Shown here: piece by piece, positions 8,287 through 18,477 of the stretch
Position numbering within the stretch: position 1 is the first letter of the stretch
Layout: each line of letters begins with the position of its first letter
Assembly (NCBI RefSeq): GCF_902859595.1
Contig: NZ_CADIJQ010000011.1
Span: forward strand, 1-64,000
Direction of reading: 5' to 3'
DNA from: Achromobacter kerstersii
GTDB taxonomy: Bacteria; Pseudomonadota; Gammaproteobacteria; Burkholderiales; Burkholderiaceae_B
DNA: 64,000 nt
Program-made: the position numbers and the translations under genes
The notes under the pieces: generated by a model
What the model was told of the DNA's origin: nothing
The model's database searches: none
Seen by the model: only the letters and a program-made list of their open reading frames with translations

Positions 8287-8355
8287 GCAGCGGCTTACTC
8301 AACTACTTTGTCACTTCAACTGCACTTATCTACTGCTTTACTGCTGCCAGTAAAC

Positions 8356-8431
8356 TGGCGTCCCCTAGGGGATTCGAACCCCTGTACTCACCGTGAAAGG
8401 GTGATGTCCTAGGCCTCTAGACGAAGGGGAC
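8356..8431 (-). tRNA. tRNA-Glu (TTC), copy 2
   Basis: Same 76-nt sequence as copy 1, including CCA. It is the middle tRNA of the promoter-proximal set. Confidence 0.97.
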
Positions 8432-8465
8432 TTGGACTTGCTGTACCGCATTCTTCGCTGTTGAC

Positions 8466-8541
<76 letters not shown>

Positions 8542-8902
8542 GTTTCTCTAATCAATTCCTGCTACGTTTTACGAGTTGAACACACGTTTTATGGTGCGTT
8601 TTTCGTAGTTCGTTGCCGGTTTTGTTTAGTGCCGTTGGCGAAGAAACGAGATTATGCACGAACAAAATCGGGTGTGCAAGTCGATGTGGCGCAAAAAGCA
8701 TAAAACTTCAAAAAAAATAGGGGCAGGACGCCTTTTTTTGCGCATTTCTTGAGCGATTTTTCGGCTGCGAGTGCCGGGCGATTGGTGCAGAATCCAGAAA
8801 AATCAAAGGCTTGTGACAGTGATATCGTGAAGGGAAATTTTTTTGTTCATCATGCGGCTTTCAAGCAAAAAAAAAGCGCCGCGCCAACCTGAGACATCCG
8901 GC
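8542..8902. other. intergenic stretch upstream of tRNAs and reductase
   Basis: 361 bp, markedly more AT-rich than its surroundings and without a credible gene. It carries the predicted tRNA promoter on the minus strand and must hold the promoter of the aldo/keto reductase on the plus strand, where I could not choose a clear site. Confidence 0.6.
8651..8679 (-). promoter_or_regulatory. predicted sigma-70 promoter of tRNA operon
   Basis: Read on the minus strand: TTGCAC (8679-8674), a 17-bp spacer, then CATAAT (8656-8651). Both hexamers match the consensus at five of six positions with ideal spacing. The leader to tRNA-Ala would be about 100 nt. Confidence 0.6.
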
Positions 8903-9958
8903 ATGCGCACAAACACTTCTTTACCCACTCGGCCGCTGGGCCGCAGTGGCATGGACATTACGCGTATCGGACTGGGCGCGTGGGCAATCGGCGGCAATGG
9001 ATGGGCAGTCGGCTGGGGGCAGCAGGACGACGCGGACTCGATTGCCGCGATACGTCTGGCGGTAGATCGCGGCATCAACTGGGTCGATACCGCGGCGGTG
9101 TACGGGCTGGGGCATTCCGAAGAGATCGTGCGCCGCGCGCTGGCGCAGATGGCGCCCGCCGAACGGCCTTATGTCTTCACGAAATGCGGGTTGACGTGGT
9201 CCACGGAAAATCCGCAAGCGATGCCTCGCCGCACAGGGGCCCCCGCCAGCATTCGCCGAGAAGTCGAAGACTCGCTGCGCCGGTTGGGCATAGAGCGCAT
9301 CGACCTCTACCAAATGCACTGGCCGGCGGGCGACGACACGCCCATCGAAACCTATTGGCAGACCTTGCTCGACTTGAAGCAGGAAGGCAAGGTCGCGGCG
9401 GTGGGTTTGTCGAACCACAACCTGGCGCAGTTGCAGGACGCGTGTGGGTTGGGGCAGGTGGATTCGTTGCAGCCGCCGTTTTCGGCCATTCAACGCGGCG
9501 CGGGCGCCGATTTGATTCCGTGGTGCGCGGAGCACGATGTGGGCGTCATCGTCTACAGCCCGATGCAGTCCGGTCTGTTGACCGGCGGCTTCTCGGCGGC
9601 GCGAGCGCGGGCGCTGCCAGCGGATGACTGGCGTTCACGCAACGCGGAATTTACGTCCCCGAATCTGGAGCGCAATCTGGCCTTGGCCGACGCGCTCAAA
9701 CCCATTGCTGAACAGCATGGCACCACGGTGGCGGCGGTGGCGGCCGCCTGGACGCTGGCGTGGCCGGGGGTCACGGGCGCCATCGTGGGCGCGCGTAGCG
9801 CCGCGCAGGTCAATGGCCTGTTGGGGGCGGCGGAATTGGAGTTGGATAGTGACGATCTGGACATCATCGCCGAAGCGATTGAGCTGACGGGCGCGGGTTC
9901 GGGGCCGCTGCGTCCGCCGCAAGACAGCGGCAAACTGCCCGCCAACCTGTTCGCCTGA
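8903..9958 (+). CDS. aldo/keto reductase
   Basis: A 351-residue NADPH-dependent oxidoreductase of the AKR superfamily (TIM barrel), cytoplasmic. The catalytic tetrad is D62, Y67, K94 and H139 (VDTAAVYGLG, VFTKCG, YQMHWP). The start at MRTNTSLPTRPLGRSG fits the family; in-frame ATGs lie 54 and 60 bp further upstream. The substrate cannot be read from sequence. The stop lies inside a 32-bp tandem repeat shared with the converging lnt gene. Confidence 0.92.
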   Translation: MRTNTSLPTRPLGRSGMDITRIGLGAWAIGGNGWAVGWGQQDDADSIAAIRLAVDRGINWVDTAAVYGLGHSEEIVRRALAQMAPAERPYVFTKCGLTWSTENPQAMPRRTGAPASIRREVEDSLRRLGIERIDLYQMHWPAGDDTPIETYWQTLLDLKQEGKVAAVGLSNHNLAQLQDACGLGQVDSLQPPFSAIQRGAGADLIPWCAEHDVGVIVYSPMQSGLLTGGFSAARARALPADDWRSRNAEFTSPNLERNLALADALKPIAEQHGTTVAAVAAAWTLAWPGVTGAIVGARSAAQVNGLLGAAELELDSDDLDIIAEAIELTGAGSGPLRPPQDSGKLPANLFA

Positions 9959-10041
9959 TACGAAGACAGGGGCGGCCCCTGTTCGCTTGATAGGAGATCA
10001 GGGGCGGCTCCTGTTCGCTTGATACGAGATCAGGGCCGGCG
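9946..10041. repeat. 32-bp x 3 repeat across two converging stop codons
   Basis: Units at 9946-9977, 9978-10009 and 10010-10041 differ at only a few positions. Unit 1 contains the reductase end (CTGTTCGCCTGA) and unit 3 contains the lnt stop (tca at 10030-10032). The reductase stop TGA recurs in all three units, and the lnt stop recurs in units 2 and 3, so the ancestral stop-to-stop junction has been amplified. Confidence 0.93.
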
Positions 10042-11658
10042 GGATTTCCGGCCAGTACCGATGGCGGCGATCAGCGCCAAGCCCACCAGCGCCAACGCCA
10101 GCTTGTCGCCAAAGCGCGCATAGGGCGTCAACCCGGTCATGCCTTGCACCGACACCGGCAGCACGCCCGCTTGCAGCGGCGCGAGCTGAGCCGCAACGTG
10201 GCCCTTGGCGTCGATGGCGGCGGTGATGCCGGTATTGGTGGCGGTCAGCATGGGGCGAGCGGTTTCCATCGTGCGCAGGCGGCCAATTTGCAAGTGCTGG
10301 CGCAAGGCCCAGGAATCCCCGAACCACCCCAGGTTGCTGACGTTGACCAGGATGGTCGCGCCCGGTTCGCCCTTGTCGCCGGGTTGCAAGGCGGGCAGTA
10401 GATCGGGGCCGAACAGGTCTTCGTAGCAGATGTTGAACGCGATGTGCTGGCCACCCACCGCGAACGGCGTCTGGCGTTCGCCGCCGCGATCAAAGTCGCC
10501 CAGCGGAATGTTCAGCATGTCGACGAACCAGTGAAAGCCCGGCGGCACATATTCGCCCCACGGCACCAGATGGCGTTTGTCGTAGCGCATGGCCGTGCTG
10601 CCGCCCACCAGTTGCTCGACCGGCGTGTTGCCGTCGAATCCGATCACGCTGTTGGTGTAGCGTTCGCGGCCGTTGATGCGGTCGTGCAGCGGCACGCCCA
10701 TGGCAATCGTCATGTTGCCGCGCGCCGCCACGCCGCGCCAGGCGTCCCAGATGCGCGGATCAAGCTGGTCCTGAAATACGGGCAGCACGGTTTCCGGCAG
10801 GATCACGAGTTGCGGCGCCGGCACGCCAGCGGCGGGCGGCAAGGCCGTCATTTCCAGATGGCGCACCAGGCTTTGTTCCAGCAGCGCCGGGTCGAATTTT
10901 TGGGATTGCTCGATGTTGCCCTGGATCAGCCGCACATTCAGCGGGTCGCCGGTGGGCGATGACCAGTCCACGCGCGACAGCGGCCAGCCCGCGGCAGCCA
11001 ACGCCACCGCGATACCCGCCGCCATGGCCTGGCGCGAATCCATCGCTTTCTTGCGCGACGGTTGCCACAGGCTGGCGATGGCGGCCGCAACGAACGCCGC
11101 CACAAACGCCATGCCGTGTACGCCCAGCACTGGCGCCCAGCCCGCGATGGGGCTGTCCACATGGGCGTAGCCGATGTTCAGCCACGGAAAGCCCGTGAGC
11201 AGCACCGCGCGCAGCCATTCGAAACCCGCCCACATGGCGGCCCACGTCAACGTGGAGGCCAGGATGGCGGACGGTTTTGAATCGGGCGCAAGCGGCGCAA
11301 AGCGGCGCGTGAGCGCACTGGCCGTGGCGGGAAACAACGCCAGGAAGGCAGACAAGGCCAGCACGCCGGCCACAGCCAGCGGCGCGGCAAGGTCGCCGTA
11401 GCGATGCATGCTGATGAACAGCCAATACAGGCCCACCGCGTACGTGGTGAAGCCAAACAGCCAGCCCCGCATCCAGGCCTGCTTGGCCGACGGTGCGGTC
11501 AAGGTGACCCGCGCGGCGATGGCCAGCGCCAGGATTTGCGTGATGGCCAACACCCAGTCCGGCAAGGGGCCGGGCGCAAAAGTCAGGGCGTGCACGGCGC
11601 CCGCCAGCATCAGGCCGGCGGCGCCGCGCAGGAGTCGGCTGCGCGGGGTACGGCTCAT
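10030..11658 (-). CDS. lnt: apolipoprotein N-acyltransferase
   Basis: 542 residues. It transfers the third acyl chain from phospholipid to the N-terminal cysteine of lipoproteins in the inner membrane. About six N-terminal membrane segments precede a periplasmic nitrilase-fold domain with the catalytic Glu (VILPETVLP), Lys ([12 protein letters not shown]) and Cys ([10 protein letters not shown]). A final membrane segment near the C-terminus ([13 protein letters not shown]) completes the Lnt layout. The ATG overlaps the corC stop (ATGA). The corC-lnt order is conserved in proteobacteria. Confidence 0.97.
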   Translation of the reverse strand: MSRTPRSRLLRGAAGLMLAGAVHALTFAPGPLPDWVLAITQILALAIAARVTLTAPSAKQAWMRGWLFGFTTYAVGLYWLFISMHRYGDLAAPLAVAGVLALSAFLALFPATASALTRRFAPLAPDSKPSAILASTLTWAAMWAGFEWLRAVLLTGFPWLNIGYAHVDSPIAGWAPVLGVHGMAFVAAFVAAAIASLWQPSRKKAMDSRQAMAAGIAVALAAAGWPLSRVDWSSPTGDPLNVRLIQGNIEQSQKFDPALLEQSLVRHLEMTALPPAAGVPAPQLVILPETVLPVFQDQLDPRIWDAWRGVAARGNMTIAMGVPLHDRINGRERYTNSVIGFDGNTPVEQLVGGSTAMRYDKRHLVPWGEYVPPGFHWFVDMLNIPLGDFDRGGERQTPFAVGGQHIAFNICYEDLFGPDLLPALQPGDKGEPGATILVNVSNLGWFGDSWALRQHLQIGRLRTMETARPMLTATNTGITAAIDAKGHVAAQLAPLQAGVLPVSVQGMTGLTPYARFGDKLALALVGLALIAAIGTGRKSRRP

Positions 11659-12545
11659 GCGTCGTCGTTGGGGCGGGGGGTTTGGGTGGGGTTGTTGCGC
11701 TTGACGCGCAGCCAGATGGCGCGGCGCGCGTCACCGCGAGCCACTTCCATGCGCAGGCCGTCGAATTCGGCGATGTCGCCGCGGCGAGGAATGCGGCCCA
11801 ACTGGCCGCCCATCCAACCGCCGACGCTGTCGTATTCGTCATCCGGCAGTTGGCAGCCGAACACCTCGTTGAAGTGCGAGATGTCGGTGGCCGCCAAGAC
11901 GCGCCACTGGTTCTCGCCTTCGGGGAAGATCTCGTCTTCCTCGGTTTCGTCGAACTCGTCTTCGATGTCGCCGACGATCTGTTCCAGCACGTCTTCCATC
12001 GTGACCAGGCCCGAAATGCCGCCATGCTCATCGATGACGATGGCCTGGTGGTTACGGCTGGCGCGGAATTCGTGCAGCAGCACGTTCAGGCGCTTGGATT
12101 CGGGGATGAACACGGCGGGGCGGACCAGCGTGCGCACTTCAATGCCGGGTTCCAGCATGCAGCGCAGCAGATCCTTGGCCAGCAGGATGCCGATGATGTT
12201 GTCGCGATCGCCTTCGTAGACCGGGAACCGCGAGTGCGCGGTTTCGATCACCGAGGCCACCAGATACGGGATGGGCTGCGTGACGTCCAGCAGATCCATG
12301 CGCGAGCGCGGGACCATGATGTCGCCAACAGTGCCTTCGGACACGGCCAGCGCGCCCTTGATCATCTTGTAGGACTCCGCGTCCAGCAGGTGGCGGTCGT
12401 GGGCGGCTTCCAGAATGGCCTTGATGCCTTCGCGGTCCTCGGGCTCTCGGCGCACAAGGGAAAGCAGGCGGTCTAGAAGGGATTTGGTGGCGGGTTTGGC
12501 TGAGCGAGCAGAGGTCGCTTCGGGAGCAGGGTAAGGGTCAGACAT
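11655..12545 (-). CDS. corC: CorC/HlyC family CBS-domain protein
   Basis: 296 residues with paired CBS domains (around 65-190; [11 protein letters not shown] marks the first) and a C-terminal CorC/HlyC transporter-associated domain. The DUF21 membrane domain found in longer relatives is absent, as in E. coli CorC/YbeX, which is linked to magnesium/cobalt efflux and to ribosome-related phenotypes. The start is set at MSDPYPAPE; no clear Shine-Dalgarno is visible. It is followed by lnt with an ATGA overlap. Confidence 0.93.
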   Translation of the reverse strand: MSDPYPAPEATSARSAKPATKSLLDRLLSLVRREPEDREGIKAILEAAHDRHLLDAESYKMIKGALAVSEGTVGDIMVPRSRMDLLDVTQPIPYLVASVIETAHSRFPVYEGDRDNIIGILLAKDLLRCMLEPGIEVRTLVRPAVFIPESKRLNVLLHEFRASRNHQAIVIDEHGGISGLVTMEDVLEQIVGDIEDEFDETEEDEIFPEGENQWRVLAATDISHFNEVFGCQLPDDEYDSVGGWMGGQLGRIPRRGDIAEFDGLRMEVARGDARRAIWLRVKRNNPTQTPRPNDDA

Positions 12546-12694
12546 CGTCCGGGAGGACAAGTTATGGAGGGGCCAGCATAACCGAAACTGGCTTCCCGTT
12601 TGTAACTGCGCCCCTGAAAATGGGTCCAAACGACGGCATCTGCGCCTTGCTGGCCGCCATTTTCCGCAATTTCTAGGGGTAGACCCGAACGCCG

Positions 12695-13171
12695 TTATTC
12701 CGTAATCAGGTACGGGTCCGTGATGCCCATCTGCGCCAGCGTGGCGGTTTCCAGGGCCTCCATGCGCTTGGCGTCGCGGGCTTTGATGTGGTCATAGCCC
12801 AGCGAATGCAGCACGCCGTGGATGGTCAGGTGGGCAGCGTGGTCCAGCAGGGCTTTGCGCTGTTCGCGGGCCTCGCGCACCAGCACGGGCACGCACATCA
12901 CGATGTCGCCGCGCGCGACCCCCAGCGGGTCGACGCCGTACTCGAACGTCAGCACATTGGTTGCGTAGTCACGCTCGCGGAAATCGCGGTTCAGGCGGCG
13001 GCCCTCGGCCGTGCCGACCAGCCGCAGGCTGAGTTCGGCGGCCGAAAAATCGACCAGACCGTCTTCGGCCGCGGCGGCCAGTGCGCGCTGCGCCCACCGG
13101 CGCAGGCGCCAGCGGGGCAGGCGGGCTTCTTCAACCCCGTACTGGACGGACAGGGACAGCTCAGGCGTCAT
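12695..13171 (-). CDS. ybeY: endoribonuclease / rRNA maturation factor YbeY
   Basis: 158 residues. It is a metal-dependent RNase in 16S rRNA 3'-end maturation and ribosome quality control. The zinc-binding motif H-x3-H-x5-H is at H118, H122 and H128 (HGVLHSLGYDH). The start at MTPELSLSV lies inside the end of phoH (11-nt overlap), so translation is probably coupled. A gap of 149 bp separates it from corC downstream. Confidence 0.96.
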   Translation of the reverse strand: MTPELSLSVQYGVEEARLPRWRLRRWAQRALAAAAEDGLVDFSAAELSLRLVGTAEGRRLNRDFRERDYATNVLTFEYGVDPLGVARGDIVMCVPVLVREAREQRKALLDHAAHLTIHGVLHSLGYDHIKARDAKRMEALETATLAQMGITDPYLITE

Positions 13172-14186
13172 TTTCAGAGGCGCGGTCATAGGCGTCGACG
13201 ATGCGGGCGACCAGCGGGTGGCGCACAACATCGCGGCTGGTGAAACGGGTGGTGGCGATGCCCTGCACGTCTTCAAGCACCTTGACCGCATGGGCCAGGC
13301 CGCTGTCCTGGCCGCGCGGCAGGTCCACCTGCGACGGGTCGCCGGTGATGACGGCCTTGCTGCCAAAGCCGATCCGCGTCAGGAACATCTTCATCTGTTC
13401 CGGCGTGGTGTTCTGCGCTTCGTCCAGGATGACAAAGGCATGGTTCAGCGTGCGGCCGCGCATGTAGGCCAGCGGGGCGATTTCGATGGTCTGCTTTTCG
13501 AACAGGCGCTGCACCTTCTCGAACCCCATCAAGTCGTACAGCGCGTCATACAGGGGGCGCAGATACGGGTCCACCTTCTGGGCCAGATCGCCGGGCAGAA
13601 AGCCCAGGCGCTCGCCGGCTTCAACCGCCGGGCGCGTCAGCACCAGGCGCTGCACGGTGTCGCGTTCCATCGCGTCGATGGCGCACGCCACGGCCAGCCA
13701 GGTCTTGCCGGTGCCGGCCGGGCCGACGCCAAACGTGATGTCGTGCTTCAGGATGTTGTTCAGGTAGTCGCGCTGGCGCGGCGTGCGCGGACGCAAGTCG
13801 CTGCGCTTGGTGCGTAGCGCGATGCTGTCGCTTTCGTCGTCCAGGGCCGGCAGCGGATCGGCTTCGCGAGCCTGTTCCGCCTCGGGCTTGTCTTCCTGCC
13901 GCCCCACGCCAATTTCCACCAGACCCAGCTGGATATCATCCACCGACAAGGCGCGGTGTACGGCCTGTTCGTGGAATCGGCGCAGTACGCGGCCGGCCAG
14001 CTCGGCCCGTTCGCCTTCAATGGTGACGCGGCTGCCACGGCGCGAGAGCGTGACGCCCATGCCGTCGGCAAGCTGCCGCAAATTTTCGTCCAGCGGGCCG
14101 CACAGATTGGCCAGGTGGGTGTTGTCGCCATCCAGACTGACGACGGCGGGCATGCTGCGACGGGCGCGGGAGCGGGGAGTGGTCAT
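13161..14186 (-). CDS. phoH: PhoH-family ATPase
   Basis: 341 residues. An ATPase with Walker A at 155-162 (GPAGTGKT) and Walker B in [12 protein letters not shown], probably acting on RNA together with YbeY. The N-terminal 100 or so residues form the usual KH-like region. The start overlaps the miaB stop (ATGA). It corresponds to YbeZ of the E. coli miaB-ybeZ-ybeY-ybeX-lnt cluster, here in the same order. Confidence 0.94.
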   Translation of the reverse strand: MTTPRSRARRSMPAVVSLDGDNTHLANLCGPLDENLRQLADGMGVTLSRRGSRVTIEGERAELAGRVLRRFHEQAVHRALSVDDIQLGLVEIGVGRQEDKPEAEQAREADPLPALDDESDSIALRTKRSDLRPRTPRQRDYLNNILKHDITFGVGPAGTGKTWLAVACAIDAMERDTVQRLVLTRPAVEAGERLGFLPGDLAQKVDPYLRPLYDALYDLMGFEKVQRLFEKQTIEIAPLAYMRGRTLNHAFVILDEAQNTTPEQMKMFLTRIGFGSKAVITGDPSQVDLPRGQDSGLAHAVKVLEDVQGIATTRFTSRDVVRHPLVARIVDAYDRASENDA

Positions 14187-15649
14187 TCAGCCTCTTGGGA
14201 AACGCGGTCCACATCGGCCACCCGGGCGCGCAACGAATTCGTGTGCGCTTCGGTGATGATGACGTCGACCATTTGTCCGATAAGCCGCGCGGGCGCGGCG
14301 AAATTCACGATGCGGTTGTTCTCGGTGCGTCCCATCAGTTCGTTGGGATCGCGGCGCGAGGGGCCTTCCACCAGCAGACGCTGGCGCGTGCCGACCATGT
14401 TGCGGGCGATGGTGGCCGCCTGCTCGTTGATCAGGGCTTGCAGCCGCTGCAGACGGCGCAGCTTCACGTCTTGCGGCGTGTCGTCCGTCAGGTCGGCGGC
14501 GGGCGTGCCCGGGCGGCGGGAATAGACGAACGAGAACGACGTGTCGAAACCGACATCCTCGATCAGCTTCATCGTCTTTTCGAAGTCTTCTTCCGTTTCG
14601 CCCGGAAAGCCCACGATGAAGTCGGAAGACAGGGTCAGGTCCGGGCGGGCCGCGCGCAGGCGGCGCACGACCGACTTGAATTCCAGCGTGGTGTAGCCGC
14701 GCTTCATGCCGGCCAGCACGCGGTCGCTGCCGGCCTGCACGGGCAGGTGCAGGAACGACACCAGCTTGGGCAGGCGGGCGTAGGCGTCCACCATGCGCTG
14801 CGTCATTTCCTTGGGGTGCGACGTTGTGTAGCGGATGCGCTCGATGCCGGGAATTTCGTGCACGTATTCCAGCAGCATGGCGAAGTCGGCGATTTCGTCC
14901 GTGCCTTCCATCTTGCCGCGATAGGCGTTCACGTTCTGGCCCAGCAGCGTCACTTCCTTCACGCCCTGGTCGGCCAGGTCAGCCACTTCAACGAGCACGT
15001 CTTCAAACGGGCGCGAGACTTCTTCGCCGCGCGTGTACGGCACGACGCAGAAGCTGCAGTACTTGCTACAGCCTTCCATGATCGACACAAATGCGGTCGC
15101 GCCATCGACGCGCGGGGGCGGCATGTTGTCGAATTTTTCGATTTCCGGGAAGCTGATGTCCACTTGCGACCGGCCTTCGGCGCGGCGGCGCGCGATCAGG
15201 TCGGGCAGGCGGTGCAGCGTCTGCGGGCCAAACACCACGTCCACGTAAGGCGCGCGCTTGACGATGGCCTCGCCTTCCTGGCTGGCCACACAGCCGCCCA
15301 CGCCGATCACGAGGTTCGGGTTGGTCTTTTTCAGGTGCTGCACGCGGCCCAGGTCCGAGAACACTTTTTCTTGCGCCTTTTCGCGCACCGAACAGGTGTT
15401 GAACAGGATGACGTCGGCCTCTTCCGGGTTGTCGGTCAGTTCCAGGCCCTGGTCGTCGCGCAGCACGTCAGCCATCTTGTCCGAGTCGTACTCGTTCATT
15501 TGGCAGCCGAAGGTGCGGATGTACAGCTTGCGGGGGGAACCGGCTTCGGTAGCGGCCAGGACGTCGGCCAGGGCGTCGGAATTGGGGGCTGCGGCGGTGT
15601 CGCCATCGCGCGCGGGCGCGTTTTCACGCTTGAGGGAGGTTGCTTGCAT
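14183..15649 (-). CDS. miaB: tRNA-2-methylthio-N6-dimethylallyladenosine synthase
   Basis: 488 residues. A radical-SAM methylthiotransferase that modifies A37 of tRNAs reading UNN codons. It has an N-terminal MTTase domain with three cluster-binding cysteines ([23 protein letters not shown]), the SAM motif CSKYCSFC, and a C-terminal TRAM domain. The first 35 or so residues are a variable extension. It is the first gene of the miaB-phoH-ybeY-corC-lnt run. Confidence 0.97.
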   Translation of the reverse strand: MQATSLKRENAPARDGDTAAAPNSDALADVLAATEAGSPRKLYIRTFGCQMNEYDSDKMADVLRDDQGLELTDNPEEADVILFNTCSVREKAQEKVFSDLGRVQHLKKTNPNLVIGVGGCVASQEGEAIVKRAPYVDVVFGPQTLHRLPDLIARRRAEGRSQVDISFPEIEKFDNMPPPRVDGATAFVSIMEGCSKYCSFCVVPYTRGEEVSRPFEDVLVEVADLADQGVKEVTLLGQNVNAYRGKMEGTDEIADFAMLLEYVHEIPGIERIRYTTSHPKEMTQRMVDAYARLPKLVSFLHLPVQAGSDRVLAGMKRGYTTLEFKSVVRRLRAARPDLTLSSDFIVGFPGETEEDFEKTMKLIEDVGFDTSFSFVYSRRPGTPAADLTDDTPQDVKLRRLQRLQALINEQAATIARNMVGTRQRLLVEGPSRRDPNELMGRTENNRIVNFAAPARLIGQMVDVIITEAHTNSLRARVADVDRVSQEAE

Positions 15650-15820
15650 GATGTTCGCCGTGACGGGTGTAGATCCCGGGGGCTGAAAGGGGTGGAAAGG
15701 CGGGATTTTAACCCTTGCGTGAAAATTGTTTCTTGGTCTGGCGCGCGGGCGCCGTTACGATAGCGAGCCGGCCGAATTTCAGCCCGCAGTAACATTTCTT
15801 ATTCTCTTTGAGCGGTACCG

Positions 15821-16588
15821 ATGAACTCCAACCCTCTCACGCCTCCGGTCACCGCTCCTGCCGCCTCCGCCGCGCCTGGCCTGCCTGTGCAGGACGAGGT
15901 TCGCAACCCGTTTTCGCTGGCCGTCTGGCTGTTGTTGGGCGCCGGCCTGGCGCTGCTGGCGGGCGCGTGTGCGCGCTGGGTGGATTTGCCGCTGGCCATC
16001 TGGATCAAGCAGTCGGTGTCCGACGGCGTGAACGAGTCGTTCGAATGGGTCGGGCAGATGGGTGAAAGCGGCCCGTACATTGGCGTGGCGCTGGCGTTCT
16101 ACGTGATCGGCCTGGTGGGCCTGGCGCGCGGCTGGCGCAACCCCTTGCGCATGAGCTATGCCAGCATGGCGCGCGGCAGCTTGCTGATGCTGTCCACCAT
16201 GGCGGTGGGCGGGCTGATTGTGCTGGTGCTCAAGCGTTCGGTGGCGCGCGCCCGTCCTGAATTGTTTTTCGAGAAAGGCATCTACGGCCTGGGCGAGTCC
16301 TTTTCGCGCGTGCAGCAGTTCAATTCCTTTCCGTCCAGCCACACCTATGCGGCGTTTGCCGTGGCGGTGGTGCTGAGCATCCTGGCCCCGCGCTGGCGCG
16401 TGGCGTTTCTGCTGCTGGCCACGCTGGTGGCGATGAGCCGCCTGGTTAACCTGGACCACTACCTGTCGGATGTGATGACGGCGGCCGGTATCGCCGTGCT
16501 GGTCGGCCATGTGCTGGCGCCGCGCGTGTTGTGCAGCAAGTATCAATGGCCGTTGCGCGCGCCCTGGCGTTGGTGGAAAAAAGCGTGA
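15821..16588 (+). CDS. PAP2-family membrane phosphatase
   Basis: 255 residues with about six membrane segments. The acid phosphatase motifs are present: KRSVARARP, PSSHTYAA (Ser in place of the usual Gly) and RLVNLDHYLSD with the catalytic His. Members dephosphorylate lipid phosphates such as undecaprenyl pyrophosphate or phosphatidic acid at the periplasmic face. A weak AGCGG site precedes the ATG. It is monocistronic, with an intrinsic terminator 20 bp after the stop. Confidence 0.9.
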   Translation: MNSNPLTPPVTAPAASAAPGLPVQDEVRNPFSLAVWLLLGAGLALLAGACARWVDLPLAIWIKQSVSDGVNESFEWVGQMGESGPYIGVALAFYVIGLVGLARGWRNPLRMSYASMARGSLLMLSTMAVGGLIVLVLKRSVARARPELFFEKGIYGLGESFSRVQQFNSFPSSHTYAAFAVAVVLSILAPRWRVAFLLLATLVAMSRLVNLDHYLSDVMTAAGIAVLVGHVLAPRVLCSKYQWPLRAPWRWWKKA

Positions 16589-16609
16589 AGGGGCTTGCTG
16601 GAGAAAAAC

Positions 16610-16637
16610 AGCCGCGATGTGAATCGCGGCTTTTTTT
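16610..16637 (+). terminator. terminator of PAP2 gene
   Basis: AGCCGCGA, loop TGTGAA, TCGCGGCT, then seven T residues. A textbook intrinsic terminator. Confidence 0.93.
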
Positions 16638-16653
16638 ATCGCAACGTTCGGGG

Positions 16654-16763
16654 GCTTCACGGTAAAGCGTCACGGCGGAGCTTCACGGTAAAGCGTTACG
16701 GCGGAGCTTCACGGTAAAGCGTTACGGCGGAGCTTCTCGGTAAAGCTCTACGGCGGAGCTTCA
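16654..16763. repeat. 26-bp x 4 repeat carrying the AlaX-like stop
   Basis: Four contiguous 26-bp units (16654, 16680, 16706, 16732) and a partial fifth (16758-16763) that contains the stop codon (tca) of the minus-strand editing protein. Units 1-3 keep this tca at the same place (gcTTCAcgg); unit 4 has ttctc instead. Confidence 0.95.
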
Positions 16764-17480
16764 GGCGAAATTGACGACCACGCGGCGGTTCGTGCGGCTT
16801 TTCTTTTCGATCTTGGCAATCGCCACCGGGCCAATTTCACGGGTATTGCGCACATGGGTGCCGCCACAGGGCTGGCGGTCTACCCCCGGGATTTCAATGA
16901 TGCGGATCTTGGCGGTGCCTGCCGGCGGGGCGGCGCCCACGGTGCGCACCAGGTCAGGCTGCGCGGCCAGTTCCTCAGGCGTGATGCCGTTCACGGTGAC
17001 GTCGATGTCGCGGCTGATCAGTGCGTTCAGACGTTCGGTCAGTTCCACTTTTTCCAGCGTGGATTCGGGCAGGTCGAAATCGATGCGGGCGGAGTCGGCC
17101 GAGATGCTGCATCCCGTCACGGGTGCGGGCACCAGCGACCCCAGCAGGTGCAGGCAGGTATGCAGGCGCATCAGGCGATGGCGGCGCGCCCAGTCGATGG
17201 CGACGGTGACGCGGTCGCCCACTTGCGGGGGCGTGTCGCCGTCCGCCAGCGTCAGCACGTGCAGGATGCGCTGGCGGTCGTCGGCGTAGACGGTGTCTGC
17301 CAGCGTCAGGACGCGTCCGTCGGCCAGGGTCAGCGTGCCGCTGTCGCCAGCTTGGCCTCCGCTGCGGGCATAGCAGATGGTCTCGTCCAGCTCGACGCCT
17401 TCGGGGTTGACGGCGATGACGGTGGCTTGGCACTGGTCCAGATAGGGCTCGTCGTCAAAGCGTTTGCGGGTGGCGGTCAT
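16761..17480 (-). CDS. AlaX-like alanyl-tRNA editing protein
   Basis: 239 residues resembling the editing domain of alanyl-tRNA synthetase. It would hydrolyse mischarged Ser- or Gly-tRNA(Ala) in trans. Zinc ligands are seen as H-x3-H in RLHTCLHLLG and C-x3-H in QPCGGTHV. A VOC-family gene lies 38 bp upstream on the same strand. The stop sits in a 26-bp tandem repeat. Confidence 0.92.
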   Translation of the reverse strand: MTATRKRFDDEPYLDQCQATVIAVNPEGVELDETICYARSGGQAGDSGTLTLADGRVLTLADTVYADDRQRILHVLTLADGDTPPQVGDRVTVAIDWARRHRLMRLHTCLHLLGSLVPAPVTGCSISADSARIDFDLPESTLEKVELTERLNALISRDIDVTVNGITPEELAAQPDLVRTVGAAPPAGTAKIRIIEIPGVDRQPCGGTHVRNTREIGPVAIAKIEKKSRTNRRVVVNFA

Positions 17481-17518
17481 GCGAAGTCTCCGGTTGGTTT
17501 TTTTTGGGGGGCCACGAT

Positions 17519-18196
17519 CTACGCCAGGGTCTTCTGCCCGTGTGGCGTGTCGATCAGCGCGGTCAGGCGCGGCGGGCCGTCAGTTTGTTCCAGGTCGATC
17601 AGGGTATCGGCGCCCATCCAGGTCAGCCCTTGGCGCAGCAGGCCCGCCTGCGGGTGGTGACCGGTCAGCCGCAGCAGTTTCAGGGGCTGGCGGGGCAAGC
17701 TGACGCCGGGGTAAGTGTCCACATCCCATTGAATCAGCGTGGGCAGCAGGCCATCGCCGACCGTGTGGCCCGCTTCGCGCCAGACGGGCAGGCTGCCGTC
17801 GTCTGGCACCGTCAAGCGCCAGCGCAGGTCGCCACGCATCATGGGGATGACGGGCGCTATGCGGTCGGGGTGCTCGGCCTGCATGTGGGTCAGATCCAGC
17901 GGCGCTTCCACCCGCGCGGCCCAATGCGCCAGGAAAGGCCCCTGTTCCAGCCGCGCGCGCATCGCGCCCTGATCCAGCCCGAACCAGCGTGGCCGCTCGG
18001 GGGCGGGCGCATCGGGATCAATGGCGATGACCTCCAGATACACGCCGTCCGCCATGCCCAGCACGCGGTTGTGGGTCCCCATGCGCGGGTGCGCGCCACC
18101 GCCTTGGGGCGCAATACCCAACAGGTCAGCGACATATTCCGTACCGCTGGCAAGATCCGCCGCGGCAATGACGAGATGATCAATGGTGAGTTTCAT
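17519..18196 (-). CDS. VOC / glyoxalase-like domain protein
   Basis: 225 residues. The N-terminal half (IDHLVIAAADLASGTEYVADLLG, shown here without its first residues, then HPRMGTHNRVLGMADGVYLE) matches the glyoxalase-like metal-binding fold. Such proteins are enzymes or binding proteins of varied function, so no reaction is assigned. It lies just upstream of the editing protein and is probably cotranscribed with it. Confidence 0.82.
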   Translation of the reverse strand: MKLTIDHLVIAAADLASGTEYVADLLGIAPQGGGAHPRMGTHNRVLGMADGVYLEVIAIDPDAPAPERPRWFGLDQGAMRARLEQGPFLAHWAARVEAPLDLTHMQAEHPDRIAPVIPMMRGDLRWRLTVPDDGSLPVWREAGHTVGDGLLPTLIQWDVDTYPGVSLPRQPLKLLRLTGHHPQAGLLRQGLTWMGADTLIDLEQTDGPPRLTALIDTPHGQKTLA

Positions 18197-18421
18197 GGTG
18201 GCCTATGGTAGCGAATGCTGGCGGATTCGTACCCGTACACCCGCAGGCATGCCATCGGTACAGTGCGAATCAGGCCGTGACGATGATGCCCGCCGCGTCC
18301 GATTGCCGATATATTTCAATACGCCTTGCGGCGAGAACGGCAAAGGTATACGAATCGGCCCCGTGCGGCTATTCGTAGAGACCGAGGTGTGCAGGGCCAG
18401 GAATCAAAGCAAGCAGAAAAC

Positions 18422-18452
18422 AAAAAACCCGTCGCACAAGCGACGGGTTTTT
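18422..18452 (-). terminator. terminator after secF
   Basis: The stem AACCCGTCGC / GCGACGGGTT with loop ACAA is flanked by A and T runs and works in both orientations. It lies 25 bp after the secF stop. Confidence 0.9.
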
Positions 18453-18477
18453 GTTTGAAGCCCAGGTTAGGTGGGGA

